Assembly (NCBI GenBank): GCA_900556625.1
Contig: USPQ01000018.1
Coordinates: forward strand, 1-42,928
Direction of reading: 5' to 3'
Length of the DNA stretch: 42,928 nucleotides
Origin: an uncultured Bacteroides sp.
GTDB lineage: Bacteria; Bacteroidota; Bacteroidia; Bacteroidales; Bacteroidaceae
In this document: in pieces, positions 23,597 through 32,505 of the stretch
How the letters are laid out: every line of letters begins with the position of its first letter
How positions within the stretch are numbered: position 1 is the first letter of the stretch
The notes under the pieces: model-generated
What the model was told of the DNA's origin: nothing
The model's input: the letters and a program-made list of their open reading frames with translations, nothing else
Databases searched by the model: none
Position numbers and translations under genes: made by a program

Positions 23597-25927
23597 ATGA
23601 TTAAATATATCTTTATCTTATTGATAGGTTTTTTACTACCAGTTACGACGGGATGTACTGATACTAACTTGACACATGACATACCCTTGGTTCCACGTCC
23701 GGCACATTTGGTGCCGGGCAGTGGCAACTATCTCTTCTCAGACAAAACTGTATTTGTGGTGGAGAATGAGGAACAGGCGGCTGTGGCAGCCAGTCTTATT
23801 TCCCGATTTACCAATGCAGCCGGTTTTACTCCCAAGTTGGTTGTGGGCGCTACGGAAAAGGGGGATGTTCGGTTTGTAACGGATGCTTCTTTAAAGAGCG
23901 AAGCATATTCATTGGAAGTTTCTCCAGAGGAAATTATCGTTAAGGCTTCCGGTGATAAGGGATTCTTTTATGCTTTGCAAACTATCCGGCAATTACTTCC
24001 CGCATCTATCGAAAGAGAAAGTCTGTCGGATAAAAAAGAGAAGTGGAGCATTCCTGCCATGAATGTTCAGGATGAACCTCGTTTTGAGTACCGTGCCTTG
24101 TTACTGGATGCATCACGTTTTTTTATTCCTAAAGAGAACGTTTTGCGTATCATTGACTGTATGTCGATGTTGAAGATAAATAAACTGCATTTCCATCTGA
24201 CAGATGACAACGGCTGGCGCATAGAAATAAAGAAGTATCCTCGTTTGACTGAGGTTGGCGCATGGAGAGTGGATCGTATGGACGTTCCGTTTCCGGCCCG
24301 GCGTAATCCGAAATCCGGAGAACCGACTCCGATAGGAGGTTTCTATTCGCAAAAAGATATAAAGGAAATGGTAGCTTATGCGGCCGAACGCCAGATCGAG
24401 ATTGTGCCGGAGATAGATATGCCTGCCCATAGTAACGCTGCATTGACGGCTTATCCGAAATTGGCTTGTCCGGTAGTGAAGGACTATATCGGTGTATTGC
24501 CCGGTTTGGGAGGACGAAACTCAGAAATCATTTTTTGTGCCGGAAATGACAGTGTTTTCACTTTTTTGCAGAATGTGATGGATGAGATTATGGAGTTATT
24601 CCCTTCCCGTTATATCCATATCGGAGGCGATGAAGCTCAAAAGACACATTGGAAAAAATGTCCGTTGTGTCAGACTCGTATGAAGAAAGAAGGCTTGGCT
24701 AATGAAGAAGACCTTCAAGGTTATTTTATGCAGCGGATAAGTGACTATGTACGTAGTAAAGGTCGTGAAGTGATTGGTTGGGATGAACTGACTAACAGTA
24801 GTTTCTTGCCGGAAGGCTCTATTATTCTTGGTTGGCAGGGATATGGCAAGGCTGCACTGAAAGCTGCGGAAAAGGGACACCGTTTCATTATGACTCCGGC
24901 ACGTATCATGTATCTGATTCGTTATCAAGGGCCGCAATGGTTCGAACCTTTGACATATTTCGGCAATAATACATTGAAAGATGTATATGACTATGAACCG
25001 GTACAAAAAGACTGGAAACCGGAATATGCTTCATTGCTGATGGGGGTACAAGGTTCTATGTGGACGGAATTCTGCAATAAACCGGAAGATGTGGATTATC
25101 TTTTGTTCCCTCGTCTGGCAGCGGTGGCGGAAGTAGCGTGGACACAACCGGAAAAGAAAGATTGGGCTTCGTTCCTGCAAGCTATGGACCGGTATAACGG
25201 GCATATTGCAGAAAAAGGTATTGTCTATGCCCGTTCGATGTACAATATCCAGCATAAAGTAACACCGGAAAACGGTGGGTTGAAGTTAAATCTGGAATGT
25301 ATTCGTCCCGATGTAGAGATTCGCTATACTATTGATGGCAGTGAACCTGTGGCAAATTCTTCTGTGTATTCAGACTCACTGATTGTAACAGGGACTCAAC
25401 TCATTAAATGTGCTACCTTTGCAGAAGGTGTGCAGATGGGAAAGACGCTTGTATTGCCGATTACGTGGAACAAAGCGACTGCTAAGACGATACTTGGAAA
25501 TAAACAGAATGAGATGCTTATGCTCAATGGTGTTCGTGGAAGCCTGAAACAGACTGACTTTGAATGGTGCTGTTGGGACAAGAACGACCTTATTTCTTTT
25601 ACCATAGATTTGCAGCAGAAGGAAAAAATGAATACTTTTACAATCGGTTGTATCACGAACTATGGTATGGGCGTACATAAACCGAAATCAATACGTATAG
25701 CTGTATCAGACGATAATAAATCTTATCGTGACGTAACCGGATTGAACTACACTCCTGAAGAAATATTCCGTGAAGGCACCTATATTGAAGATCTTTCTAT
25801 GGATATGAAAGGAACGGAGGCAAGGTATATTCGTGTAACGGTGAATGGAGCGGGGGAATGTCCTGCCGACCATGTTCGTCCGGGACAGGAATCGAGAGTA
25901 TATTTTGATGAGATCATTATTGAATAG
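23597..25927 (+). CDS. GH20 beta-N-acetylhexosaminidase lipoprotein
   Basis: This 776-residue enzyme removes terminal beta-linked GlcNAc or GalNAc by substrate-assisted catalysis. A lipobox (PVTTGC, C20) starts it. The GH20b N-terminal domain spans about 30-160. The catalytic barrel (about 165-510) includes FHLTDDNGWRIEIKKYP, EIVPEIDMPAHSNA and HIGGDEAQKTHW, with the catalytic pair D345-E346. Residues about 555-615 look like a chitobiase C-terminal domain (IRYTIDGSEPV), and about 630-776 like an F5/8 type C (discoidin) carbohydrate-binding module. It sits between a GlcNAc-6-sulfatase-like gene and a galactosidase-fucosidase, so it probably releases GlcNAc once sulfate, galactose and fucose are gone. 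The next gene starts 24 bp downstream. Confidence 0.95.
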   Translation: MIKYIFILLIGFLLPVTTGCTDTNLTHDIPLVPRPAHLVPGSGNYLFSDKTVFVVENEEQAAVAASLISRFTNAAGFTPKLVVGATEKGDVRFVTDASLKSEAYSLEVSPEEIIVKASGDKGFFYALQTIRQLLPASIERESLSDKKEKWSIPAMNVQDEPRFEYRALLLDASRFFIPKENVLRIIDCMSMLKINKLHFHLTDDNGWRIEIKKYPRLTEVGAWRVDRMDVPFPARRNPKSGEPTPIGGFYSQKDIKEMVAYAAERQIEIVPEIDMPAHSNAALTAYPKLACPVVKDYIGVLPGLGGRNSEIIFCAGNDSVFTFLQNVMDEIMELFPSRYIHIGGDEAQKTHWKKCPLCQTRMKKEGLANEEDLQGYFMQRISDYVRSKGREVIGWDELTNSSFLPEGSIILGWQGYGKAALKAAEKGHRFIMTPARIMYLIRYQGPQWFEPLTYFGNNTLKDVYDYEPVQKDWKPEYASLLMGVQGSMWTEFCNKPEDVDYLLFPRLAAVAEVAWTQPEKKDWASFLQAMDRYNGHIAEKGIVYARSMYNIQHKVTPENGGLKLNLECIRPDVEIRYTIDGSEPVANSSVYSDSLIVTGTQLIKCATFAEGVQMGKTLVLPITWNKATAKTILGNKQNEMLMLNGVRGSLKQTDFEWCCWDKNDLISFTIDLQQKEKMNTFTIGCITNYGMGVHKPKSIRIAVSDDNKSYRDVTGLNYTPEEIFREGTYIEDLSMDMKGTEARYIRVTVNGAGECPADHVRPGQESRVYFDEIIIE

Positions 25928-25951
25928 TACAACATAGTCATAACAATAACC

Positions 25952-28900
25952 ATGAAGAACCTGAAGAAACGAACTTTTTTACTCTTATTGGCAGGACTGA
26001 CTGCTACTGTTTTTGCTTCGGCACAGAAACAGCCGTTGCCCGAATGGCAAAGCCAGTATGCTGTAGGACTGAATAAACTCACTCCTCACACTTATGTATG
26101 GCCTTATGCCAATGCTTCCGATATTGAGAAGCCGGGAGGCTATGAGCAATCTCCTTATTATATGTCTTTGAACGGGAAATGGAAGTTCCATTGGGTGAAG
26201 AACCCGGACAACCGTCCGAAAGACTTTTATCAACCTTCTTATTATACAGGAGGTTGGGCTGACATCAATGTGCCCGGAAATTGGGAACGGCAGGGATACG
26301 GAACAGCTATCTACGTCAATGAGACGTATGAGTTCGATGATAAGATGTTCAATTTCAAGAAGAATCCGCCGTTAGTGCCTCATGCCGAGAATGAAGTCGG
26401 TTCGTATCGCCGTACTTTCAAAGTGCCTGCCGATTGGAAAGGACGTAGGGTAGTACTTTGCTGCGAGGGGGTAATCTCTTTTTATTATGTATGGGTGAAC
26501 GGTAAATTGCTCGGATATAATCAAGGTTCGAAAACTGCGGCTGAATGGGATATTACAGAGGTATTGACCGAAGGAGAGAACGTAGTAGCTTTGGAAGTCT
26601 ACCGTTGGAGTTCGGGTGCTTATCTGGAATGTCAGGATATGTGGCGTTTGAGCGGTATCGAGCGGGATGTGTATCTTTACAGTACACCAAAACAATATAT
26701 CGCCGACTACAAACTGAATGCCTCTTTGGATAAGGAAACGTACAAAGACGGACTTTTCGGACTTGAAGTGACGGTAGAAGGTCCGTCTTCTACGGCAAGC
26801 TCGATTGCTTATACACTAAAGGATACCTTCGGCAAAGCCGTTCTGAAGGATGTTATCAATATCAAATCCCGTGGATTGAGTAATTTTATAGCATTTGAAG
26901 AGAAGAAGATTCCTAATGTAAAACCGTGGAGTGCCGAATATCCTAATTTGTACACACTGGTGCTTGAGCTGAAAGACGCACAAGGGAAAGTAACCGAACT
27001 GACCGGTTGTGAAGTCGGTTTCCGTACTTCGGAAATCAAGAACGGGCGTTTTTGTATCAACGGTGTGCCGGTATTGGTAAAGGGGACTAACCGTCACGAA
27101 CATTCCCAATTGGGACGTACCGTAAGTAAGGAACTGATGGAACTGGATATTAAGCTGATGAAAGAGCATAATATCAACCTGGTACGCAATTCTCATTATC
27201 CTACTCATCCTTATTGGTATCAGCTTTGCGACCGTTACGGATTGTATATGATTGATGAGGCTAACATCGAATCACATGGAATGGGCTACGGTCCTGCTTC
27301 TCTTGCTAAAGACAGCACTTGGCTGACTGCGCACATGGACCGTACACATCGTATGTACGAGCGTTCGAAGAATCATCCCGCTATTGTTATCTGGTCATTG
27401 GGCAATGAGGCCGGAAACGGTATCAACTTTGAACGTACATACGATTGGCTGAAATCGGTGGACAAGACTCGTCCTGTTCAATATGAACGTGCCGAACTGA
27501 ATTACAATACGGATATTTATTGCCGTATGTACCGTAGTGTAGATGAGATAAAAGCGTATGTAGCGAAAAAGGATATTTATCGTCCCTTCATCCTTTGCGA
27601 ATATTTGCACGCGATGGGTAACAGTTGTGGTGGATTGAAAGACTATTGGGATGTTTTTGAAAACGAACCAATGGCACAAGGCGGTAATGTTTGGGACTGG
27701 GTGGATCAGTCTTTCCGTGAAATAGACAAGAACGGCAAATGGTATTGGACGTATGGCGGTGATTACGGACCGGAAGGAATACCAAGCTTCGGCAACTTCT
27801 GCTGTAACGGTTTGGTGAATGCCGACCGTCAGCCACATCCTCATCTGCTCGAAGTGAAGAAAGTGTATCAGAATATAAAAGCAACTCTGCTGAGTCCGAA
27901 GAACATGAAACTTCGTATCAAGAACTGGTACGACTTCTCTAACCTGAACGAATATGAACTTCATTGGAATGTGACGGCTGATACTGGAGAGAAAATTGCA
28001 GAAGGTACGAAAGTATTAGACTGTGAACCACACGCTACCATAGACGTGTCGTTAGGAAATGTGATTCTGCCGAAGACAGTCCGTGAGGCTTATCTGAATA
28101 TTAGTTGGACACGCAGGGAAGCTTCTCCGATGATAACCGAAGATTGGGAAGTGGCATACGATCAGTTTGTTATTGTCGGCAATAAGAATTATACGGGCTA
28201 TCGTCCGCAAAAAGCGGGTGAGACGGCTTTCACGGTGGATAAAGAAACGGGAGCGCTTACTTCTCTTGCTTTGGATGGTAAGGAACTGTTGGCTACTCCG
28301 ATCACTCTTAGTCTTTTCCGTCCGGCTACGGATAATGATAACCGTGACAAGAACGGAGCTCGCTTGTGGCGTAAAGCGGGATTGGATAATCTGACTCAAA
28401 AGGTGACCTCATTGAAAGAAGGGAAGAATACGACAACTGCGACTATCGAGCTTCTTAATGCAAAAGGTCAGAAAGTGGGAACTGCCGACTTTATCTATAT
28501 GCTTGATAAGAACGGTGCATTAAAGATGCGTACTACTTTCCAACCGGATACAGCGATTGTCAAGTCTATGGCACGTCTGGGACTGACTTTCCGTGTGGCG
28601 GATACTTACGATCAAGTTTCTTATCTGGGACGTGGTGACAATGAAACGTATGCTGACCGTGTCCAGTCCGGTAAAATTGGCTTATATCAGACAACACCCG
28701 AACGGATGTTCCACTATTATGTCACTCCGCAATCTACCGGTAACCGTACAGATGTGCGTTGGACGAAATTCACCGATCGTTCCGGTGAAGGAATCTTTGT
28801 CGATTCAAATCGTCCTTTCCAGTTTAGCATAGTTCCTTTCTCGGATGTATTATTGGAGAAAGCCCGTCATATTAATGAGTTGGAACGTGACGGACTGGTG

Positions 28901-30796
28901 ACTGTGCATTTGGATGCAGAGCAGGCTGGCGTAGGAACAGCTACTTGTGGTCCCGGAGTATTGCCTCAGTATTTGGTTCCGTTAAAAAAACAGAGTTTTG
29001 AATTCACTCTTTATCCGGTGAAGTCGGCAGGACAGGCGCAGAAAAAAGAGAATTATTATGTGAAACATCTTGAGTTTCCTCAAAATGCGACTTTGGAGCA
29101 AAAGGTAGATATGGCTGCGCGATTAATCCCTACTCCCCAGCAGTTGTCTTGGCAACAAATGGAGTTGACTGCTTTTCTCCATTTTGGTATCAATACCTTT
29201 ACCGGACGTGAATGGGGAGATGGAAAAGAAGATCCGGCGCTGTTTAATCCATCCGAACTGAATGCGGAACAATGGGTTCGTACTCTTAAAGAAGCTGGTT
29301 TCAAGATGGTGCTGTTGACGGCAAAACATCATGATGGATTTTGTCTTTGGCCTACGGCTACCACCAAACATTCCGTAGCTTCTTCTCCTTGGAAAAAAGG
29401 ACAAGGCGATGTAGTAAGGGAATTGCGTAAGGCTTGCGATAAATATGATATGAAGTTTGGCGTTTATCTTTCTCCCTGGGATCGTAACGCGGAATGTTAT
29501 GGAGATTCTCCCCGATATAACGACTTCTTTATCCGCCAATTGACAGAGTTACTTACCAATTATGGGGAGGTACACGAAGTTTGGTTTGACGGAGCGAATG
29601 GGGAGGGACCGAACGGAAGGAAGCAGGTATATGACTGGGAAGCTTTCTATAAAACGATTCAGCGTCTGCAACCGAAGGCCGTGATGGCAATAATGGGCGA
29701 TGATGTGCGTTGGGTTGGTAATGAAAAAGGTTTGGGACGTGAAACTGAATGGAGTGCGACGGTGCTTACTCCGGGCATTTACACCCGTTCGGAGGAGAAT
29801 AACAAACGTTTGGGCGTATTCAGCAAAGCGAAAGATTTGGGAAGCCGTTCGATGTTGGCGGAGGCTACGGAACTTTTCTGGTATCCGTCGGAAGTGGATG
29901 TTTCTATTCGTCCGGGATGGTTCTATCATGCGGAAGAAGATACGAAAGTGAAGTCGTTGAAACATTTGTCGGATATCTATTTCCAATCGGTAGGATATAA
30001 CTCAGTACTTTTATTGAATATCCCTCCTGACCGCAGAGGTCTGATTCACGAGGCCGATGTGAAGCGACTGAAAGATTTTGCTGCTTACCGGAAAAGAGTG
30101 TTTGCAGACAATCGTGTTGTGAAAGGTCGGAAAGAGTGGAATGCGGTTTCGGGAAGTGAGAAGATTTATTCTTTGAAATCGGAATCGGAAATCAATGTGG
30201 TAATGCTTCAGGAAGATATCGCTAAAGGACAACGGGTTGAATCCTTTGCCGTAGAGGTGTTGACCGAACAGGGATGGCAGGAAGTCGGACAGGGTACTAC
30301 CGTAGGTTACAAACGTTTGCTGCGTTTTCCGGCAGTAAAGGCCAGTCAACTGAAAGTGAAAATCAATGAATGCCGGTTGACGGCTCATATCAGTCAGGTC
30401 GGCGCGTTCTATGCAACACCGTTGCAGGAAGATAATCAGACGGAAAGTTGGAATGACTTACCTCGTAAAGAATGGAAACAGGTGGCTGCTTCTCCGTTGA
30501 CGATTGACTTGGGAAAGATGGTGCAGCTGTCAGCCTTTACATACGCTCCCTTGAAGGCGGAAGCAAAACCGACAATGGCTTTTCAGTATAAGTTCTATGT
30601 AAGTACGGATGGGAAGAGTTGGGCGGAGGTGCCGACCAATGGTGAGTTTAGCAATATCATGCACAATCCTCTGCCGCAAACGGTTACTTTCAACAAAGGC
30701 GTACAGGCGCGTTTCATCAAACTGGAGGCTACAACGCCTGCTGCCACCATTGCTAAAGTAGAAATGAATGAGATCGGAGTCACAGTAGCTCCTTAA
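25952..30796 (+). CDS. GH2 beta-galactosidase fused to GH29 alpha-L-fucosidase
   Basis: A single 1614-residue reading frame encodes two enzymes behind one signal peptide (cleaved near FASAQ, no lipobox, so periplasmic). Residues about 30-1020 are a LacZ-type GH2: sugar-binding domain, then the barrel with acid/base E486 (IWSLGNEAGNG) and nucleophile E550 (FILCEYLHAMGNS), then DUF4981/Bgal_small domains. After a short linker (about 1021-1045) a GH29 barrel begins (ARLIPTPQQLSWQQMELTAF; about 1050-1385). Its nucleophile is D1213 in EVWFDGANGEGPNG, with candidate acid/base in GRETEWS. The sequence fits GH29 subfamily B (alpha-1,3/4 fucosidase acting on Lewis-type branches). Residues about 1470-1614 resemble an F5/8 type C domain. 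From memory, related B. thetaiotaomicron loci carry these as separate neighbouring genes. Confidence 0.92.
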   Translation: MKNLKKRTFLLLLAGLTATVFASAQKQPLPEWQSQYAVGLNKLTPHTYVWPYANASDIEKPGGYEQSPYYMSLNGKWKFHWVKNPDNRPKDFYQPSYYTGGWADINVPGNWERQGYGTAIYVNETYEFDDKMFNFKKNPPLVPHAENEVGSYRRTFKVPADWKGRRVVLCCEGVISFYYVWVNGKLLGYNQGSKTAAEWDITEVLTEGENVVALEVYRWSSGAYLECQDMWRLSGIERDVYLYSTPKQYIADYKLNASLDKETYKDGLFGLEVTVEGPSSTASSIAYTLKDTFGKAVLKDVINIKSRGLSNFIAFEEKKIPNVKPWSAEYPNLYTLVLELKDAQGKVTELTGCEVGFRTSEIKNGRFCINGVPVLVKGTNRHEHSQLGRTVSKELMELDIKLMKEHNINLVRNSHYPTHPYWYQLCDRYGLYMIDEANIESHGMGYGPASLAKDSTWLTAHMDRTHRMYERSKNHPAIVIWSLGNEAGNGINFERTYDWLKSVDKTRPVQYERAELNYNTDIYCRMYRSVDEIKAYVAKKDIYRPFILCEYLHAMGNSCGGLKDYWDVFENEPMAQGGNVWDWVDQSFREIDKNGKWYWTYGGDYGPEGIPSFGNFCCNGLVNADRQPHPHLLEVKKVYQNIKATLLSPKNMKLRIKNWYDFSNLNEYELHWNVTADTGEKIAEGTKVLDCEPHATIDVSLGNVILPKTVREAYLNISWTRREASPMITEDWEVAYDQFVIVGNKNYTGYRPQKAGETAFTVDKETGALTSLALDGKELLATPITLSLFRPATDNDNRDKNGARLWRKAGLDNLTQKVTSLKEGKNTTTATIELLNAKGQKVGTADFIYMLDKNGALKMRTTFQPDTAIVKSMARLGLTFRVADTYDQVSYLGRGDNETYADRVQSGKIGLYQTTPERMFHYYVTPQSTGNRTDVRWTKFTDRSGEGIFVDSNRPFQFSIVPFSDVLLEKARHINELERDGLVTVHLDAEQAGVGTATCGPGVLPQYLVPLKKQSFEFTLYPVKSAGQAQKKENYYVKHLEFPQNATLEQKVDMAARLIPTPQQLSWQQMELTAFLHFGINTFTGREWGDGKEDPALFNPSELNAEQWVRTLKEAGFKMVLLTAKHHDGFCLWPTATTKHSVASSPWKKGQGDVVRELRKACDKYDMKFGVYLSPWDRNAECYGDSPRYNDFFIRQLTELLTNYGEVHEVWFDGANGEGPNGRKQVYDWEAFYKTIQRLQPKAVMAIMGDDVRWVGNEKGLGRETEWSATVLTPGIYTRSEENNKRLGVFSKAKDLGSRSMLAEATELFWYPSEVDVSIRPGWFYHAEEDTKVKSLKHLSDIYFQSVGYNSVLLLNIPPDRRGLIHEADVKRLKDFAAYRKRVFADNRVVKGRKEWNAVSGSEKIYSLKSESEINVVMLQEDIAKGQRVESFAVEVLTEQGWQEVGQGTTVGYKRLLRFPAVKASQLKVKINECRLTAHISQVGAFYATPLQEDNQTESWNDLPRKEWKQVAASPLTIDLGKMVQLSAFTYAPLKAEAKPTMAFQYKFYVSTDGKSWAEVPTNGEFSNIMHNPLPQTVTFNKGVQARFIKLEATTPAATIAKVEMNEIGVTVAP

Positions 30797-30826
30797 TACA
30801 GATAACCTATTATTTCAGAACATAAG

Positions 30827-32377
30827 ATGAAAAAAGAATATTATTATGGTATATTGCCTTTGGCTTTAACCTCTTGTCTGGTTTCTCAGACATCTGCTCA
30901 GGAAAGACAGATAAACCGTCCGAATGTAGTCTTTATTTATGCCGATGACATAGGCTATGGTGATTTGAGTTGTAATGGAGCGAAGACGATTCACACTCCT
31001 AATGTAGAGCGTTTGGCAAAGATGGGAGTACGTTTTACAAATGCGCATAGTGCTGCCGCTACAAGTACGCCTTCCCGTTATGCTATGCTGACCGGTGAAT
31101 ACGCTTGGCGTAAGGAAGGAACGGGAATTGCAGACGGAGATGCCGCGTCTATCATTCGTCCGGAACGTTATACAATGGCGGATATGTTCAAAGAGGCAGG
31201 ATATAGTACGGGGGTGGTAGGTAAATGGCATTTGGGACTTGGCGACAAGGGAGGTGAACAGGATTGGAACAAGCCTTTGAAACCGGGCACAAATGATATC
31301 GGGTTTGATTATTCATTTATCATGGCCGCTACCGGTGACCGTGTGCCGTGTGTTTTTGTGGAAAACGACCGGGTGATTAATCTTGATCCGAATGATCCGA
31401 TTCAGGTAAGTTATAAAAAGAACTTTCCGGGTGAACCTACCGGGAAAGACAATCCGGAACTGCTGAAAATGCATCCTTCCCATGGTCACAATCAAAGTAT
31501 TGTTAACGGTATCTCGCGTATCGGATACATGAAAGGTGGAAAATCCGCTCTTTGGCAAGATGATAAGATTGCGGAAACTTTAACCGGGAAAGCGATATCT
31601 TTTATTGAAGGACACAAGGATGCTCCCTTCTTTTTGTATTTCGCCACTCAGGATGCACATGTTCCTCGTGTGCCGTCTCCTCAGTTTGTAGGCAAAAGCG
31701 GTATGGGACCTCGTGGCGATTGTCTTCTTGAGTTTGACTGGTCGGTAGGACAAGTGCTGGATGCATTGGAACGCTTGGGACTGGATAAAAATACATTAGT
31801 GGTTTTGTCTAGTGATAACGGGCCGGTAGTGGATGACGGTTATAAGGATCAGGCGGTAGAATTACTGGGCGATCATAAACCCGGAGGTGTTTATCGTGGA
31901 GGAAAATACAGTGCTTACGAAGCCGGTACACGTGTGCCGTGTATTTGGAGCTGGCAGGGAGTGATTCGTCCCGGTATCGTTTCGGATGCGTTGCTTTGTC
32001 AGATAGACTGGTTTGCTACTTTTGCGCAAATGATGAATTTCCGTTTGCCGGAAGGGGCTGCTCCAGATAGTGAACCGTTACTGAATGCATGGACAGGTAA
32101 AGAAAAGAAAGGTCGGGAATGGCTGGTACTTCAGAATGCACAGAATAATCTGTCGGTGACGGATGGACGGTGGAAATACCTGCGTCCCGGAAAAGGTCCT
32201 GCATATAACAAAAATGTCAATATTGAATTGGGCAACAGCATGAAACCTCAACTTTATGATATAAAGAAAGATCCGGCTGAAAAGAATAACGTAGCAGAGA
32301 AGAATCCGAAAATAGTGACGAAAATGTCGGAACAATTGGAAAAGATAGTAGACGGCCGTTATGGCTTGCCTTTGTAA
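30827..32377 (+). CDS. Sulfatase, S1_20-like (Gal-3-O-sulfatase candidate), Ser-type
   Basis: The 516-residue secreted sulfatase has a signal peptide ending near QTSAQE without a convincing lipobox at the cleavage point, so it is probably periplasmic. The metal site is NVVFIYADDIGYGDLSCNGA. The signature STPSRYAMLTGEYAW starts at S80, which would become formylglycine. VVGKWHLGLG and VVLSSDNGPVVDDGY complete the active site. The long insert GYKDQAVELLGDHKPGGVYRG and the overall layout resemble the S1_20 or S1_15 group of Bacteroides sulfatases. From memory, S1_20 members remove 3-O-sulfate and S1_15 members 6-O-sulfate from galactose of mucin-type glycans. I cannot settle which without alignment. 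It is the last PUL gene, followed by a strong terminator. Confidence 0.87.
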   Translation: MKKEYYYGILPLALTSCLVSQTSAQERQINRPNVVFIYADDIGYGDLSCNGAKTIHTPNVERLAKMGVRFTNAHSAAATSTPSRYAMLTGEYAWRKEGTGIADGDAASIIRPERYTMADMFKEAGYSTGVVGKWHLGLGDKGGEQDWNKPLKPGTNDIGFDYSFIMAATGDRVPCVFVENDRVINLDPNDPIQVSYKKNFPGEPTGKDNPELLKMHPSHGHNQSIVNGISRIGYMKGGKSALWQDDKIAETLTGKAISFIEGHKDAPFFLYFATQDAHVPRVPSPQFVGKSGMGPRGDCLLEFDWSVGQVLDALERLGLDKNTLVVLSSDNGPVVDDGYKDQAVELLGDHKPGGVYRGGKYSAYEAGTRVPCIWSWQGVIRPGIVSDALLCQIDWFATFAQMMNFRLPEGAAPDSEPLLNAWTGKEKKGREWLVLQNAQNNLSVTDGRWKYLRPGKGPAYNKNVNIELGNSMKPQLYDIKKDPAEKNNVAEKNPKIVTKMSEQLEKIVDGRYGLPL

Positions 32378-32403
32378 AAGAATGCTTAGAGAGTAGCAGT
32401 GTA

Positions 32404-32450
32404 GACCGGTGTCTTGATTCTTTATGAGTCGGATGCCGGTCTTTTTTTTT
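32404..32450 (+). terminator. PUL terminator
   Basis: GACCGG (32404-32409) pairs with CCGGTC (32436-32441), with further imperfect pairing inside, and nine or more T follow. It closes the PUL transcription unit. Confidence 0.85.
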
Positions 32451-32505
32451 ATTTTCTAAACCAAATGTATATCCAGACTGTTATTTCTTAAAAAAGACAG
32501 AAGTT

